Shown piece by piece: positions 19,029-26,953 of a DNA stretch of 64,000 nt. The translations under genes and the position numbers were made by a program. The DNA comes from Actinoplanes cyaneus (GTDB lineage: Bacteria > Actinomycetota > Actinomycetes > Mycobacteriales > Micromonosporaceae), in contig NZ_BOMH01000014.1 of assembly GCF_016862095.1 (NCBI RefSeq), positions 1-64,000 on the forward strand, given 5' to 3'. Position 1 is the first letter of the stretch; the number at the start of each line of letters is the position of its first letter. The notes below the pieces were generated by a model. That model searched no databases. It was not told the origin of the DNA and was given only the letters and a program-made list of their open reading frames with translations.

Positions 19029-19700
19029 GTGAGGCACCCCCACCGGATCCAGGAGATCGCCACGCGCGCGGGCCTGAGCCCGGCCACCGTCGATCGAGTG
19101 CTCCACCAGCGCGGTGGTGTCCGGGAGGGCACGGCCCGCCGGGTGCGTCAGGCGATCGCGGCGCTGGACCGGGAGCTGTCGGCGACGGTGGACCTGCCGG
19201 TCGCCGAGGTGGACTGCTTCGACGCCGGGGCGACCGCGGGTTACCTGCTCGAGCAGTGGCTGCACGACCGGGCCGGTGACGTGCTGGTGGTCGGCGGCGT
19301 GGACACCGAGCGGCGGGTCGCCGGGTTCCGTTCGGTGGTGCGGCCCAGTCGTCGGCTGCGTCTCGTGACCGGTCCTGATCAGGTGCGGGCCCTTCTGGCG
19401 GGCACGCACACGGTTCGCGCGGCCTATGCGACGCGGCCCGGGGCGACGGCCGAGGTGGTCGCGGCGTTCGAGGCTGAGAACCGCAACTACGACGTGTTCC
19501 TGGCGCACGGCCTGGACCGGGACAACCTGGCGCTGCTCCGTGCGCGCCGGATCAACGCGGTGCTGCACCAAGATCACGGCATTGACCTGCGGCGATCCGA
19601 TCGAGCGGATTCACGGGCACACACGGCGCCACCTGGGCCGATACGCTCGCAGCCGGCCGCCGTAAAAGTAATCACGCCTTTCAACGCTCCGGTGTCCTGA
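19029..19700 (+). CDS. Shortened LacI-family regulator, possibly decaying
   Basis: The N-terminus is a clear LacI helix-turn-helix (IQEIATRAGLSPATVDRVLHQRGGVREGTARRVRQAI), starting about residue 6 from the GTG at 19029. The effector domain is much too short: 223 aa in total against ~330 usual. The first ligand-binding subdomain is missing after ATVDLPVAEVDCF, and only fragments such as VFLAHGLDRDNLALLRA follow. The tail turns low-complexity before ending in KVITPFNAP, a typical LacI C-terminus. An internal deletion with a decayed stretch is likely. The gap before it has CTTGATG/CATCAAG inverted repeats that could be its operator. Confidence 0.6.
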   Translation: MRHPHRIQEIATRAGLSPATVDRVLHQRGGVREGTARRVRQAIAALDRELSATVDLPVAEVDCFDAGATAGYLLEQWLHDRAGDVLVVGGVDTERRVAGFRSVVRPSRRLRLVTGPDQVRALLAGTHTVRAAYATRPGATAEVVAAFEAENRNYDVFLAHGLDRDNLALLRARRINAVLHQDHGIDLRRSDRADSRAHTAPPGPIRSQPAAVKVITPFNAPVS

Positions 19701-19748
19701 ACCGGCGAGGCCGTTCGTCATGTGCATGAGACCAACGAAAGGGACCCC

Positions 19749-20075
19749 ATGAAATACATGATGTTCGTCTGCACCGACACCGAGCCGGAGACCGAGCTGG
19801 CGGCTCCCGACATCTTCGAGTGGGTGGCCGAGAACGACGCGAACGGCCGGCGGGTGGCAGGCAATCAGCTGGTCAGCCCGGAGGCGGCGACCACGGTGCG
19901 GGTGCGCGGCGGCGAGCTGCTGCTCACCGACGGCCCGTTCGCCGAGACCAAAGAGCTGATCGTGGGCTTCGACATCCTGGAGTGCGCGGACCTCGACGAG
20001 GCGATCGAGGTGGCCCGCAAGCATCCGATGGCCTGGAACGGGCGACTGGAGCTGCGGCCGTACCACGGTGAATGA
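19749..20075 (+). CDS. YCII/DGPF-domain protein, partner of an ECF42 sigma factor
   Basis: 108 aa. The whole length is a YCII-related domain with the signature LLTDGPFAETKELIVGFDILE at about residues 57-77. DGPF proteins are the typical neighbours and targets of ECF42 sigma factors. The gene overlaps the sigma gene by 8 nt. Upstream, TGTCCTGA (19693-19700) and CGTC (19716-19719), separated by 15 bp, form a candidate ECF42-type promoter (recalled consensus TGTCGA in the -35, CGTC-like in the -10). Biochemical function of the domain is not settled. The ATG follows AAGGGAC. Confidence 0.88.
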   Translation: MKYMMFVCTDTEPETELAAPDIFEWVAENDANGRRVAGNQLVSPEAATTVRVRGGELLLTDGPFAETKELIVGFDILECADLDEAIEVARKHPMAWNGRLELRPYHGE

Positions 20076-21216
20076 ACCCGTCTTCCGGGAGGCGTACGGG
20101 CGGGTCGTCGCCACGCTGATCCGGCTCACCGATGACTGGCAGCTCGCCGAGGACTGCGCGATGGACGCGGTCGAGTCGGCGCTGGCCCGGTGGCCGCGCG
20201 ACGGGATGCCGGCGAATCCGGGCGGCTGGCTGATGACGGCCGCCCGGAATCGCGCCATCGACCAGCTCCGGCGGGCCACGATGGCCGAGAAGAAGCTACG
20301 TGACCTGGCGCTTCTGCAGGATCCGGAGCCGGCTCCGCAGGGCGACGACCGGCTGCGGCTGATCTTCACGTGCTGCCATCCGGCGCTCGCGACGGAGTCC
20401 CGGGTGGCGCTCACCCTCCGTACCGTCGCCGGGGTCGAGACGGCTGAGATCGCGCGCCTCTTCCTGGTCAGCGAGTCGGCGATGGCCCGTCGGCTGAGCC
20501 GGGCGAAGGCCAAGATCACGCAGGCGAGGATCCCGTACCGGGTGCCGTCCGGGCCGGCGCTCGCCGAGCGGCTCCCGTCCGTCCTCGCCGTCCTCTACCT
20601 GCTGTTCACGCGCGGTTACGACGGCGAGCCGGAGCTTGCCGAGGAGGCGATCCGGCTCGTCCGCCTGCTGCCGGCCGAGCCGGAGGCGACCGCGCTGCTG
20701 GCGCTCTGCCTGCTGCAGCACTCGCGGCGGGCGGCCCGGCAGAACGAGACGGGTGATCTGCTCACCCTGGCGGAGCAGGATCGGTCGCTGTGGGATCACG
20801 CCGCGATCGCCGAGGCGGTCGAACTGCTCGGCGGGAGCCCGGTGACCGGGCCGTACGCGATCCAGGCGCACATCGCCGCCTGTCACGCGACCGCGCCGGA
20901 CTTCGCCGCGACCGACTGGCCGACCGTGGCCGCCTGGTACGACCAGCTCGCCCGGGTGCATCCTTCCCCGGTCGTGGAGGTGAACCGGGCGGTCGCGCAC
21001 GGTTACGCGCACGGTCCCCGGGCCGGGCTGAAGCTGCTCGCCGCGGTCGGTGACGCGGTCGCCGGGTACGCCCCCGCCGTGGCCGCCGCGGCCGACCTGA
21101 CCGAGCGTGCGGGCGACCCGGCAGCCGCCGCCGTGCTGTTCCGGCAGGCCGCCGACCTGGCCGGCTCGGATGCGGAACGCCGCGCGCTGCTCAAACGCTC
21201 CACGGCCGCGGGTTGA
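20068..21216 (+). CDS. ECF42-type RNA polymerase sigma factor with C-terminal extension
   Basis: 382 aa, about twice the size of an ordinary ECF sigma. Region 2 (FREAYGRVVATLIRLTDDWQLAEDCAMDAVESALARWP) and region 4 (VALTLRTVAGVETAEIARLFLVSESAMARRLSRAKAKI) span about 1-155. The rest is the TPR-like, DUF6596-type extension characteristic of ECF42 (LYLLFTRGYDGE, LLPAEPEATALLALCLLQHSRR). These sigmas have no anti-sigma factor; the extension is reported to be needed for activity. The GTG overlaps the end of the DGPF gene, so the two are co-translated. Confidence 0.92.
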   Translation: MNEPVFREAYGRVVATLIRLTDDWQLAEDCAMDAVESALARWPRDGMPANPGGWLMTAARNRAIDQLRRATMAEKKLRDLALLQDPEPAPQGDDRLRLIFTCCHPALATESRVALTLRTVAGVETAEIARLFLVSESAMARRLSRAKAKITQARIPYRVPSGPALAERLPSVLAVLYLLFTRGYDGEPELAEEAIRLVRLLPAEPEATALLALCLLQHSRRAARQNETGDLLTLAEQDRSLWDHAAIAEAVELLGGSPVTGPYAIQAHIAACHATAPDFAATDWPTVAAWYDQLARVHPSPVVEVNRAVAHGYAHGPRAGLKLLAAVGDAVAGYAPAVAAAADLTERAGDPAAAAVLFRQAADLAGSDAERRALLKRSTAAG

Positions 21217-21283
21217 TTCTGGGTTGCAGAGGTCAGCCTGATCCCCTCGGTGCCGAAGCATCCGGTACCGACGAGGAAGAGGG

Positions 21284-22876
21284 ATGAACATGGCCGGAAA
21301 CCGTGGACTGGGGCAGTGGTGCCGGGACCGCCGGGTCTCCACCAAAGTGCTCGCGGTCGCCGGCGTGGCGATCGCCGGGACCGCCGTGACCGGGGTGCTG
21401 AGCGTGACCGGGATCAACGACCTGGAGAGCACGCGGAACACCGAGATCAGCCGGCTGGTGCCGTACGTGACCAGCCTGAACGGCGCCGCGCTGGATCTCA
21501 AGAGCGCCGCCAACGACGAGCGCGGTTTCCTGTTGAAGGGCGACGCCAAGTTCAGCACCGAGGCGCTCGGTCGTCAGGCCGAGGTCAACGCCGCCCTGGA
21601 CTCCGCCCGCAGGCTCGGCGAGAGTGACGACCAGCGTGCGGTCGCCGACGTCCAGACTGCCAGCGACGCCTGGTTCGAAGCGCTGAAGTCCGAGTTCGCC
21701 CTCTACGAGACCGAGCCGGCGAAGGCGGCCGCTCTGGCCCTGGGCAGCAACCGGGACCTGCGCAAGACGTACGAGGCGCTGCTCACCGCCGAGATCGAGG
21801 ACGCCAACCAGGACATGCTGGCCGGCAAGGGCTTCGACGCCACCGCCAGCCGCACCCGGGTGTCGGTGATCGCCGCGCTCGGCCTCGCGCTGCTGCTGGG
21901 CGTGGCCGGCGCCCTGTTCGTCGCCCGGCTGATCATCGTGCCGTTGCGCAAGGTGAGCGGCGTTCTGGACCGGGTGGCCGAGGGCGATCTCTCCGGCGAC
22001 CCGGATGTGCATCAGCGCGACGAGCTCGGGCACATGGCGGACTCGCTACGGGCCGCGACCGCCTCGCTGCGGCAGACCGTGACCGACCTGACCTCGCACT
22101 CGGAGTCGCTGGCGGTCGAGGCCGGCGCGCTGGCCGACACCAGCCGGCAGTCGGCGACCAGCGCCGAGGACGGCGCCCGCCAGGCCGCGACGGTGGCCGA
22201 CTCGGCGGCGACCATGTCGTTGAACATCCAGACGGTGGCGGCCGGCTCCGAGGAGATGGGCGCGTCGATCCGGGAGATCAGCCAGAGCGCGACCCAGGCC
22301 GTCGAGGTGGCGAACCGGGCTGTCGAGGTCACCGCGACGACCAGCGCGGTGATGGCCAAGCTGGGCGAGTCCTCCACCGAGATCAGCGAGGTGGTCAAGA
22401 CCATCACCGCGATCGCCGAGCAGACGAACCTGCTCGCGCTGAACGCCACCATCGAGGCGGCCCGGGCCGGTGAGATGGGCAAGGGCTTCGCCGTGGTGGC
22501 GAGCGAGGTCAAGGAGCTGTCCCAGGAGACCGCCCGGGCCACCGAGGACATCGGCCAGCGGGTCGCCGCGATCCAGACGGACACCGCGGGCGCTGTCGCC
22601 GCGATCGAGGAGATCAGCGAGATCATCGGGCGGATCAACGAGTTCCAGACCACCATCGCCTCGGCGGTGGAGGAGCAGACCGTGACCACCAACGAGATGA
22701 GCCGCAACGTCAGCGAGGCGGCCGAGGCCGGCAGCCGGGTCGCGGACACCATCACCGGGGTCGCCAGTTCGGTGCAGCTGACCACGGTCGGCGTGGCCGA
22801 GGCCGACCGGGCCGCCACGCATCTCGCCGGGATGTCCGCCGACCTGCGGCGCATCGTGGAGCGTTTCACGCTGTAA
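21284..22876 (+). CDS. Methyl-accepting chemotaxis protein
   Basis: 530 aa. TM1 at about 21-41, an extracytoplasmic four-helix sensor region containing [11 protein letters not shown] (CHASE3-like), TM2 at about 189-213, a HAMP domain to ~265, then a long coiled-coil signalling domain. The hairpin tip [22 protein letters not shown] lies at about 376-397 and is well conserved. It implies that the organism is motile at some stage, as zoospore-forming Actinoplanes are. No che genes are adjacent. ATG with GAGGAAGAGGG upstream. Confidence 0.95.
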   Translation: MNMAGNRGLGQWCRDRRVSTKVLAVAGVAIAGTAVTGVLSVTGINDLESTRNTEISRLVPYVTSLNGAALDLKSAANDERGFLLKGDAKFSTEALGRQAEVNAALDSARRLGESDDQRAVADVQTASDAWFEALKSEFALYETEPAKAAALALGSNRDLRKTYEALLTAEIEDANQDMLAGKGFDATASRTRVSVIAALGLALLLGVAGALFVARLIIVPLRKVSGVLDRVAEGDLSGDPDVHQRDELGHMADSLRAATASLRQTVTDLTSHSESLAVEAGALADTSRQSATSAEDGARQAATVADSAATMSLNIQTVAAGSEEMGASIREISQSATQAVEVANRAVEVTATTSAVMAKLGESSTEISEVVKTITAIAEQTNLLALNATIEAARAGEMGKGFAVVASEVKELSQETARATEDIGQRVAAIQTDTAGAVAAIEEISEIIGRINEFQTTIASAVEEQTVTTNEMSRNVSEAAEAGSRVADTITGVASSVQLTTVGVAEADRAATHLAGMSADLRRIVERFTL

Positions 22877-22967
22877 GAACTGAAAACATCGGGCCCGGTC
22901 TTGCAAAAGCACGGCAGAATCGCGGCAAAACCGGACTGACCCTTGTGGAACAGATCACACGACTTCT

Positions 22968-24962
22968 ATGGTCGGCGACATGTTCGCTCCGCCCCGCTGG
23001 GCCGCTCTGCTGGCCACGCCGCTGGTCACCCTCGGCGTGGCGATCGGCCCGGCCGACGCTGCCGCAGCACACCCGTCCTCAGTCGCCATCACCCCCACGG
23101 CCACCCGTGCCGCTCTCGACCCGGCCCTGGTCGCCGGGCGCGGCGCGGGAGTCGCGTTCACCGAGCAGGAGGCTGAGCACGCCGTCACCACCGGCGCCGT
23201 GCTCAGCCCGAGCCGGACCGCATACACGCTCGCCGCCGAGGCCTCCGGACGGTCCGCCGTCTCGCTGGACCCGGGGGAGTACGTCGAGTTCACCCTGCCC
23301 AAGGCCGCCAACGCGATCACCGTGCGCTACAGCATTCCGGACGCCCCGAACGGTGGCGGGATCACCGCGCCGCTGACCGTCGGCACTCCCGGCGGCACCC
23401 GCACGATGAACCTGACCTCGCAGTATTCGTGGCTCTACAACCAGTACCCGTTCAGCAACGACCCGCGGGCCGGGCTGCTGCACCCGGACTGGTGGATCAC
23501 CGAGTGCTCCTGCGTGCCGGCGGCCACCACGCCGGCCCCCGAGGTGAGCACGCCGTTCCGGCCCATGCACTTCTACGACGAGCAGCGGCTGCTGCTGGGC
23601 CGCACCTACCGCGCGGGCGACCGGATCCGGCTCACCGCGCGCCAGGTGACGACCACGATCGACCTGCTCGACTCCGAGCTGGTCGGAGCGCCCCGGATCG
23701 ACCTCGGTGGCGTCAACGTGCTGTTGTTCGGCGCCGACCCGACCGGGCGGCGGGACGCGGCGCCGGCGATCGAGCGGGCCATCGCGTACGCCAAGAAGGT
23801 CCATCGCCGGGTCTATCTGCCGCCGGGCGTCTTCCAGGTCAACCGGCACATCGTCGTCGACGACGTGACGATCGCCGGGGCCGGCAACTGGTACACGACG
23901 GTCAAGGGTCACGAGGTGGCGCTGACCACGCCGGCGCCGGACGGGTCCGTGCACACCGGGGTCGGTTTCTACGGGAAGGCCGGCGGCAGCCGCAACGTGC
24001 ACCTCGCTGACTTCGCGATCGAGGGTGACGTCCGGGAGCGCATCGACACCGACCAGGTCAACGGCATCGGCGGCGCGATGAGCGACTCGACGATCACCGG
24101 GCTGCACCTGCGGCACACCAAGGTCGGCCTCTGGTTCGACGGTCCGATGTCCAACGTGGAGGTCAGCGGCAACATCATCGTCGACCAGATCGCCGACGGG
24201 CTGAACTTCCACACCGGGGTCACCGGGTCGGTGGCGCGGAACAACTTCATCCGCAACACCGGTGACGACGGGCTGGCCATGTGGTCGGAGAAGATCGCGG
24301 ACAGCGACAACACCTTCGACCGGAACACGATCCAGACGCCGACCCTGGCGAACGGCATCGCGATCTACGGCGGCACCGACAACACCGTGTCGCGGAACCT
24401 GGTCGCCGACCCGATCCGCGAGGGCAGCGCCCTGCACGTCGGCTCGCGTTTCGGCGCCGAGGCGTTCGGCGGGCGGCTCACGATCGCCGACAACACCACG
24501 GTGCGGGCCGGGACGTACGAGCTGAACTGGAACATCGGTCTCGGGGCGATCTGGTTCTACGCCCTCGACTCCAGCATCGACGCGGACATCCGGGTCACCG
24601 GGGACCACTACCTGGACAACACGTACAACGCGATCATGCTGGTCTCCGACTGGCCGGTGAAGGATCTCTACTCGATCAACGGGGTGCACTTCCGGGACGT
24701 ACGCGTCGACGGGGCCGGGACCAGCGTGATCAGCGCCCGGGCGGCCGGCGGTGCCACCTTCGAGAACGTGGACGCGCGCAACGTCGGGGCGGTCGGCGTG
24801 AACAACTGCGGCTCGTTCCACTTCACACCCAGCGGGTCTGAGTTCACCCTCAGTGATCTCGGAGGTAACGACGGGGGCTGGCTCGCCCCGTTCACGCCGA
24901 ACGTGATCACCTGCGACGACCGTCCCGCGGTCGTTCCGCCTCCTGCGCCTTCTACCTGGTGA
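22968..24962 (+). CDS. Secreted GH87-type alpha-1,3-glucanase (mycodextranase/mutanase-like)
   Basis: 664 aa. Signal peptide at about 5-33 (...IGPADAAAA). A beta-sandwich module (~70-235; LDPGEYVEFTLPKAANAITVRYSIPD) precedes a right-handed beta-helix (~245-645; LFGADPTGRRDAAPAIERAI, VYLPPGVFQVNRHI). The helix carries the GH87 hallmark DGLNFHTG, then NTGDDGLAMWS at ~429-439 with the paired aspartates. The family hydrolyses alpha-1,3-glucan of fungal walls or bacterial mutan. It is close in fold to the beta-helix gene at 2718. ATGs at 22968 and 22980 are both possible. A perfect hairpin terminator follows. Confidence 0.78.
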   Translation: MVGDMFAPPRWAALLATPLVTLGVAIGPADAAAAHPSSVAITPTATRAALDPALVAGRGAGVAFTEQEAEHAVTTGAVLSPSRTAYTLAAEASGRSAVSLDPGEYVEFTLPKAANAITVRYSIPDAPNGGGITAPLTVGTPGGTRTMNLTSQYSWLYNQYPFSNDPRAGLLHPDWWITECSCVPAATTPAPEVSTPFRPMHFYDEQRLLLGRTYRAGDRIRLTARQVTTTIDLLDSELVGAPRIDLGGVNVLLFGADPTGRRDAAPAIERAIAYAKKVHRRVYLPPGVFQVNRHIVVDDVTIAGAGNWYTTVKGHEVALTTPAPDGSVHTGVGFYGKAGGSRNVHLADFAIEGDVRERIDTDQVNGIGGAMSDSTITGLHLRHTKVGLWFDGPMSNVEVSGNIIVDQIADGLNFHTGVTGSVARNNFIRNTGDDGLAMWSEKIADSDNTFDRNTIQTPTLANGIAIYGGTDNTVSRNLVADPIREGSALHVGSRFGAEAFGGRLTIADNTTVRAGTYELNWNIGLGAIWFYALDSSIDADIRVTGDHYLDNTYNAIMLVSDWPVKDLYSINGVHFRDVRVDGAGTSVISARAAGGATFENVDARNVGAVGVNNCGSFHFTPSGSEFTLSDLGGNDGGWLAPFTPNVITCDDRPAVVPPPAPSTW

Positions 24963-24982
24963 CCTCCATGAGGTGAAGTATC

Positions 24983-25015
24983 GCGGCCGTACCCGACGAG
25001 TTCGGGTACGGCCGC
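24983..25015 (+). terminator. Terminator after the GH87 gene
   Basis: Perfect 14-bp stem GCGGCCGTACCCGA / TCGGGTACGGCCGC with a 5-nt loop, 20 nt after the stop. No T-run, as often in actinomycetes. Confidence 0.85.
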
Positions 25016-25069
25016 CCGACTTGGTAGCCTTGTCGGCGCACTCGCCGCGGCTGAAGGTTGGGAACTACG

Positions 25070-25960
25070 TTGAGTCAAACTCTGCTGGTCACCGGCGGTG
25101 CCGGATTCGTCGGTACCGCGCTGATCAAGTCCCTGCTGACCGAGTTCCCGGACGCCACTGTCGTCTCTCTCGACAACTACTTCACCGGGTCGGGGGAGAA
25201 TCACGTCCACGACCCCCGGGTGACCTACATCGAGGGCTCGACCACCGAGATCGCCAAGATCTGGGCCGGGCGCGGGTTGCCCGCCCCGTCGCTGGTGTTC
25301 CACCTGGGGGAGTATTCGCGGATCGTGCAGTCCTTCGAGGACCATGACCTGACCTGGGACTTCAACCTGCTGGGCACCAAGGAGGTGGTGAAGTTCACCG
25401 CCTCGGCCGGAGCGAAACTGATCTACGCCGGCTCCAGCTCGAAGTTCGGCAACGACGGCGACGACGAGAACCTCAACCCGTACGCCTGGACCAAGGCCAA
25501 GAACATCGAGTACATCAAGAACTACTCGAACTGGTTCGGGCTGGACTACGCGATCGCGTACTTCTACAACGTGTACGGGCCCGGCCAGATCGCCAGCGGG
25601 AAGTACGCCACCGTGATCGGCATCTTCGAGCGGCAGTACCTGGCCGGTGAGCCGCTCACCGTCGTCGCGCCCGGCACCCAGACCCGCGACTTCACCCACA
25701 TCGACGACATCGTCCGCGGCCTGATCCTGGTGGCCCGCAGCGGCGACGGCGACGGTTACCTGCTGGGCACCGGGCGGGAGTGGCCGCTCGCCGAGGTGGC
25801 CGGGCTCTTCGGCACGGAGTTCACGCTGATCCCGGCGCTGCCCGGCGAGCGCGTGCGCGGCAAGGCGGACCTGACCAAGGCGGCCGGGCTGGGCTGGCAG
25901 CCGCGCAAGCAGCTCAACGAGTACATCGCCGAGTTCGTCGCCACCAACCCGCGCGGCTAA
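25070..25960 (+). CDS. NAD-dependent epimerase/dehydratase (extended SDR)
   Basis: 296 aa from the TTG at 25070 (an in-frame TTG at 25058 would add four residues). Rossmann NAD site TLLVTGGAGFVGTAL at residues 4-18, catalytic YAWTKAK (Tyr-x3-Lys), and the downstream YFYNVYGPGQ and RDFTHIDDIVRGL elements are all typical of UDP-sugar epimerases and nucleotide-sugar dehydratases. Here the usual PxxP before the tyrosine is replaced by NLNPYAW. Probably makes or converts a nucleotide sugar for cell-surface glycans; substrate not predictable. Its 3' end overlaps that of the MarR gene on the other strand by 4 bp. Confidence 0.85.
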   Translation: MSQTLLVTGGAGFVGTALIKSLLTEFPDATVVSLDNYFTGSGENHVHDPRVTYIEGSTTEIAKIWAGRGLPAPSLVFHLGEYSRIVQSFEDHDLTWDFNLLGTKEVVKFTASAGAKLIYAGSSSKFGNDGDDENLNPYAWTKAKNIEYIKNYSNWFGLDYAIAYFYNVYGPGQIASGKYATVIGIFERQYLAGEPLTVVAPGTQTRDFTHIDDIVRGLILVARSGDGDGYLLGTGREWPLAEVAGLFGTEFTLIPALPGERVRGKADLTKAAGLGWQPRKQLNEYIAEFVATNPRG

Positions 25961-26379
25961 CCGGCGAGGGGGCGGAGCATCGCGAGCAGCGCGCCGGGGT
26001 CGGGGAGTGTCCCGAAGAATGCGGCATCGGTGGCCTCCACGGCGGTGATCGCCCGCTGAGCCACCTGAGCGCCGTGCTCGGTCACCCTCAGCCGCTTGGC
26101 GCGAGTGTCGGCCGCGTCGACCTCGCGCTCGATCAGTGACTTCGCCTCCAGCTTGCGGAGCACCTGCGACGTCATCTTCACGTCGGTGCCGGCCTGCCGC
26201 GCCACGGTCAGCTGGTTGGGCGGCTCGCCGCGGGTGTTCAACCACCACGTGGTGGCCAGCAACACGAACTGGACATGGGTCAGATCCAGCGGGGTCAGCG
26301 CCGCGGCGATCGCCCGCTGCCAGCGCAGCGTGACGTGCCACATCAGGAAGCCGGGGCTGTCACCCGGGTCGAGCGCCAT
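25957..26379 (-). CDS. MarR-family regulator paired with an SRPBCC protein
   Basis: 140 aa from the ATG at 26379, chosen because GCTGAGG lies just upstream and the start sits 4 nt behind the SRPBCC stop; a longer frame to 26421 would overlap that gene. Winged helix: LTHVQFVLLATTWWL, NQLTVARQAGTDVKMTSQVLRKLEAKSLIEREVDAADTRAKRLRVTEHG. It is the second gene of a two-gene operon whose promoter carries two AGATAGTCT repeats, its likely operator. Confidence 0.87.
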   Translation of the reverse strand: MALDPGDSPGFLMWHVTLRWQRAIAAALTPLDLTHVQFVLLATTWWLNTRGEPPNQLTVARQAGTDVKMTSQVLRKLEAKSLIEREVDAADTRAKRLRVTEHGAQVAQRAITAVEATDAAFFGTLPDPGALLAMLRPLAG

Positions 26380-26383
26380 GTCC

Positions 26384-26800
26384 TCAGCCTTCCGCCCGCC
26401 GCACCAGGGCGGCGACGACATCCGGGAAGTCGGCGGTGATCGCGGGGCCGATCTGCGGACCCACCTGCTCGGCGGCCGGACCGCTGATCTCGGTCCGGTA
26501 GGTCACCCGGGTCGTGCCGGGCGTCACCGGCTCCAGCGAGTGCACCGTGCGGACGACGAAATCGCCGGCGTCCATCTCGTCGGTGAACAGCTTCCCTGGC
26601 ACGACCTCGGTGAGCCGCATCCGCAGGGGTTCATCGCCGGGCGGAGTCATGGTGAACACCGAGCCGGCCTGGAACGGACCGTCGATCTCGATCTTCTCGA
26701 CGCCCTCGTTCCACTCCGGCCACTGCGCAACGGTCGACCAGTGATGCCACAGGGCCTCCGGGGTCGCGGTTGTTTCCACGCTGTGCTCGTACTCCCACAT
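26384..26800 (-). CDS. SRPBCC (START-like) small-molecule-binding protein
   Basis: 138 aa. A single SRPBCC/polyketide-cyclase fold domain: MWEYEHSVETTATPEALWHHWSTVAQWPEWNEGV at the start, FTMTPPG in the middle, and a final amphipathic helix (GPAITADFPDVVAALVRRAE). The ATG at 26800 has GGGAGAG upstream and lies 25 nt or so from the predicted transcription start. Binds a hydrophobic ligand by family analogy; the true ligand or reaction is unknown. Co-transcribed with the MarR regulator. Confidence 0.82.
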   Translation of the reverse strand: MWEYEHSVETTATPEALWHHWSTVAQWPEWNEGVEKIEIDGPFQAGSVFTMTPPGDEPLRMRLTEVVPGKLFTDEMDAGDFVVRTVHSLEPVTPGTTRVTYRTEISGPAAEQVGPQIGPAITADFPDVVAALVRRAEG

Positions 26801-26831
26801 GGTGCTCTCCCTCAGCAGTTCGGATGTGCAA

Positions 26832-26860
26832 AGACTATCTACGCGCAGACTATCTGTCAA
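26832..26860 (-). promoter_or_regulatory. SRPBCC-marR promoter with two AGATAGTCT operator repeats
   Basis: On the minus strand: TTGACA (-35, 26860-26855), a 17-bp spacer, TAGTCT (-10, 26837-26832). The 9-mer AGATAGTCT occurs twice as a direct repeat (26855-26847 and 26840-26832) with 15-bp periodicity, covering the region from the -35 edge to the -10. Each repeat is itself semi-palindromic (AGA-TAG-TCT). It is a likely MarR site. Confidence 0.75.
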
Positions 26861-26897
26861 CGCGGGACCGCTCGCCCGCACCGCCGGGGGGTGTTCA

Positions 26898-26944
26898 ACG
26901 ATCAAAGGCCGATTCGCCCGTACGGGAAATCGGCCTTTGATCGT
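26898..26944. terminator. Terminator after the MFS gene
   Basis: Perfect 17-bp stem (26898-26914 with 26928-26944) closing a 13-nt loop that itself contains CCCGTACGGG. It lies 10 bp beyond the MFS stop and upstream of the SRPBCC promoter. Confidence 0.9.
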
Positions 26945-26953
26945 GAAAAGGTG

